From contig JBDHIW010000203.1 in NCBI GenBank assembly GCA_039587215.1, forward strand, positions 1 through 7,520: a DNA stretch of 7,520 bases, in the 5' to 3' direction. The DNA is from CAMYLY01 sp039587215. Lineage in GTDB: Bacteria; Gemmatimonadota; Gemmatimonadetes; Gemmatimonadales; GWC2-71-9. Both the position numbers and the translations under genes were made by a program. The notes under the pieces were generated by a model that was not told the origin of the DNA, did no database searches, and saw nothing but the letters and a program-made list of their open reading frames with translations. This document shows positions 6,420 through 7,520 of this stretch, in pieces (positions within the stretch are counted from its first letter, which is position 1; every line of letters begins with the position of its first letter).

Positions 6420-7256
6420 GTGAGTGAAACGGACCTCCAGGCGCTGCTGAGCGTCGTCGTGCAGTGGATTTCGGCATGGGGTCTCAAGGTGGTCGGCGCG
6501 ATCATTCTGCTCGTCGTCGGTCGCGTGGCAGCGGGTTGGTCGCGGAAGCTCGTGCGCACACTGCTCGACCGAGCCGAAGTGGACGACACCCTCGTGCCGT
6601 TCTTCGCCAGCCTCGCCTACTACCTCGTCCTCGTGTTCGTCATCATTGCGGTGTTGGGCATGGTCGGCGTGCAGACTGCGTCCATGGTCGCCGTCCTTGG
6701 TGCGGCGGGCCTGGCCGTCGGTCTGGCGTTGCAGGGGACGCTCTCGAACGTCGCGTCCGGGGTCCTCTTGCTCGTCTTCCGGCCGTTCGGGGTCGACGAC
6801 TACGTCGAAGCCGCGGGCACCGCTGGAACGGTCAAAGCGATCGGCCTCTTCGCCACCACCCTTACGACGCCGGACAACGTCGAGATCGTCGTGCCGAACG
6901 CACAGGTGCACGGCGCCATCATCAAGAACTACGCGGCGAACGACACGCGGCGGAATGACCTCGTGATCGGCATCTCGTACGACGACGATATCGGGGTGGC
7001 GGTCCGGACCATCGAGGATATCCTCGACGCGGATGCGCGGGTCCTGGCGGACCCCGCGCCGGTGGTAGCCGTCGGTGAACTCGGCGACTCGTCGGTCAAC
7101 CTCGTCGTCCGCCCGTGGTGTAAGCGGGAGGACTATTGGGACCTGCGGTGGGACCTGCTGCGGACGGCCAAAGAGCGTCTCGAAGCGGCGGGCTGCAGCA
7201 TCCCGTATCCGCAGCGCGATGTGCACGTTCACCAGGCGTCGGTGCCCGAAGCATGA
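6420..7256 (+). CDS. mscS: Small-conductance mechanosensitive channel, MscS type
   Basis: This inner-membrane heptameric channel opens under membrane tension to release solutes during hypo-osmotic shock. At 278 residues it matches the compact E. coli MscS form (286). Three membrane helices are visible: about 13-38, 60-82 and the pore-lining TM3 at about 87-120. TM3 has the expected Gly/Ala-rich packing (VLGAAGLAVGLALQGTLSNVASG) and ends in the LVFRPF signature (118-123). The beta domain follows, with VDDYVEAAGTAGTVKAIGLFATTL and NVEIVVPNAQV, then the alpha/beta C-terminal domain ending IPYPQRDVHVH. The start is the GTG at 6420, seven bases after the ftsB stop, with a GAGG site at 6411-6414. 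This is probably the last gene of the unit, since hairpins and a tRNA follow. Conductance and ion preference cannot be read from sequence. Confidence 0.94.
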   Translation: MSETDLQALLSVVVQWISAWGLKVVGAIILLVVGRVAAGWSRKLVRTLLDRAEVDDTLVPFFASLAYYLVLVFVIIAVLGMVGVQTASMVAVLGAAGLAVGLALQGTLSNVASGVLLLVFRPFGVDDYVEAAGTAGTVKAIGLFATTLTTPDNVEIVVPNAQVHGAIIKNYAANDTRRNDLVIGISYDDDIGVAVRTIEDILDADARVLADPAPVVAVGELGDSSVNLVVRPWCKREDYWDLRWDLLRTAKERLEAAGCSIPYPQRDVHVHQASVPEA

Positions 7257-7263
7257 GGGCTGG

Positions 7264-7280
7264 AGGTCCGGAACGGACCT
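7264..7280 (+). terminator. Possible terminator hairpin after mscS
   Basis: AGGTCCG (7264-7270) pairs perfectly with CGGACCT (7274-7280) around a GAA loop, seven bases after the mscS stop codon. The following bases GAGTATTCTATT are T-rich but not a clean U tract. It could end the upstream transcript or partly attenuate read-through into the tRNA. Confidence 0.4.
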
Positions 7281-7283
7281 GAG

Positions 7284-7311
7284 TATTCTATTGGTCCCCG
7301 CGCGGCGGGGA
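7284..7311 (+). promoter_or_regulatory. Possible tRNA promoter -10 and GC-rich leader hairpin
   Basis: TATTCT (7284-7289) is a weak -10 match (four of six) about 25 nt before the tRNA. The -35 region (TGGAGG at 17-bp spacing) is poor. Next comes TCCCCGC (7295-7301) pairing with GCGGGGA (7305-7311), a seven-pair stem ending four bases before the tRNA. A GC-rich start region is typical of stringently controlled stable-RNA promoters. The tRNA could instead be transcribed by read-through from mscS. Confidence 0.25.
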
Positions 7312-7314
7312 TGA

Positions 7315-7388
7315 GGCGGAGTAGCTCAGCTGGTTAGAGCAGCGGAATCATAATCCGCGTGTCGGGGGTTCGAGTCCCTCCTCCGCTA
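7315..7388 (+). tRNA. tRNA with CAU anticodon, probably elongator tRNA-Met
   Basis: The 74-nt sequence folds into a full cloverleaf. Acceptor arm: GGCGGAG (7315-7321) with CTCCGCT (7381-7387), first pair G-U. D arm: GCTC with GAGC. Anticodon arm: GCGGA with TCCGC around loop ATCATAA, anticodon CAT at 7349-7351. T arm: GGGGG with CCCTC around TTCGAGT. The discriminator is A7388. The CCA end is not encoded. The initiator's three G-C pairs next to the anticodon loop and its unpaired position 1-72 are absent, so this is not tRNA-fMet. A CAU anticodon may also belong to tRNA-Ile2, where C34 becomes lysidine. The body resembles elongator Met genes I know from other bacteria, but Ile2 is not excluded. 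Confidence 0.93.
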
Positions 7389-7404
7389 CTCGGTAAGTCA
7401 TTGA

Positions 7405-7447
7405 AATGAGGCCACCTACGATTATCAAGGGTGGCCTCATTCCTTTT
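7405..7447 (+). terminator. Rho-independent terminator downstream of the tRNA
   Basis: AATGAGGCCACC (7405-7416) is perfectly complementary to GGTGGCCTCATT (7430-7441), a 12-bp stem with a 13-base loop, followed by TCCTTTT. It starts 16 nt after the tRNA discriminator and is the strongest terminator-like signal in the window. The loop is longer than usual. The stem starts with A-T pairs, so it could work in both directions for a convergent gene beyond the window. Confidence 0.7.
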
Positions 7448-7520
7448 GGCTGTGTGTCTGACTGTGGGTGTGCGCGTGTGGCAACGGCGCTGACCTTAGG
7501 ACTGGCTCTGCGTTGTTGAC
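7448..7520. other. Gene-free tail, GT-rich and less GC-rich
   Basis: This tail holds alternating GT-rich sequence (TGTGTGTCTG, then GGGTGTGCGCGTGTGG) and no open frame or RNA I can support. It is the start of an intergenic region or of a different segment after the tRNA, and the window ends before this can be told. Confidence 0.4.

Noticed and set aside
6186..7232. 348-codon open frame on the minus strand opposite ftsB and mscS
   Set aside because: It runs antisense across two recognised genes and lacks any recognisable domain.
7315..7388. Initiator tRNA-fMet
   Set aside because: The anticodon stem is GCGGA/TCCGC, without three consecutive G-C pairs by the loop, and position 1-72 can pair as G-U.
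7448..7480. GT-rich tract as a tandem repeat or CRISPR-like array
   Set aside because: It is short and irregular, with no repeat unit plus spacer structure.
1..7520. Defence island, secretion system, prophage or biosynthetic cluster
   Set aside because: Apart from the two small unknown genes, every supported gene is a familiar housekeeping gene. No transposase, integrase, toxin, nuclease or CRISPR repeat was seen on either strand.

Overview
The window is a GC-rich stretch of bacterial chromosome. All genes lie on the + strand and are tightly packed. It looks like ordinary core-genome sequence, and I found no credible novel system in it. Very high GC at third codon positions, GTG starts, a Minf_1886-family protein and the gene set suggest a Gemmatimonadota-like lineage, or another deep GC-rich phylum. 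That placement is an inference; no rRNA or other marker here settles it.

Layout: (1) Positions 1-900 hold the 3' two-thirds of glyA (serine hydroxymethyltransferase), cut by the window edge. (2) Positions 955-1604 hold two small uncharacterised genes: a Minf_1886-family protein whose C-terminus looks derailed, and a 65-residue zinc-ribbon protein. An 18-bp near-perfect palindrome lies upstream of the second gene. (3) Positions 1665-4049 hold the bifunctional NAD(P)H-hydrate repair enzyme (Nnr), followed by thiL (thiamine-monophosphate kinase). thiL is broken into two out-of-phase pieces, with about 35 family residues missing at the junction. (4) Positions 4099-7256 hold plsC (lysophosphatidate acyltransferase), eno (enolase), an FtsB/DivIC-like division protein whose start overlaps the eno stop, and a small MscS-type mechanosensitive channel. 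(5) Positions 7257-7520 hold a hairpin after the channel gene, a leader hairpin, a CAU-anticodon tRNA (probably elongator Met) and a strong terminator-like hairpin. The last stretch is visibly less GC-rich and has no gene.

The genes do not form one pathway. They cover one-carbon metabolism (GlyA), cofactor repair and synthesis (Nnr, ThiL), phospholipid synthesis (PlsC), glycolysis (Eno), septum formation (FtsB-like) and osmotic protection (MscS). Gaps of -4 to about 60 nt and the shared strand suggest one or a few co-transcribed units. The nnr-thiL and plsC-eno-ftsB-mscS blocks are the tightest.

The points most worth checking are the thiL lesion, the abnormal end of the Minf_1886-family gene, and the palindrome near position 1333. 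Two suspicious interruptions within 3 kb raise the possibility of assembly or consensus errors as well as true gene decay.
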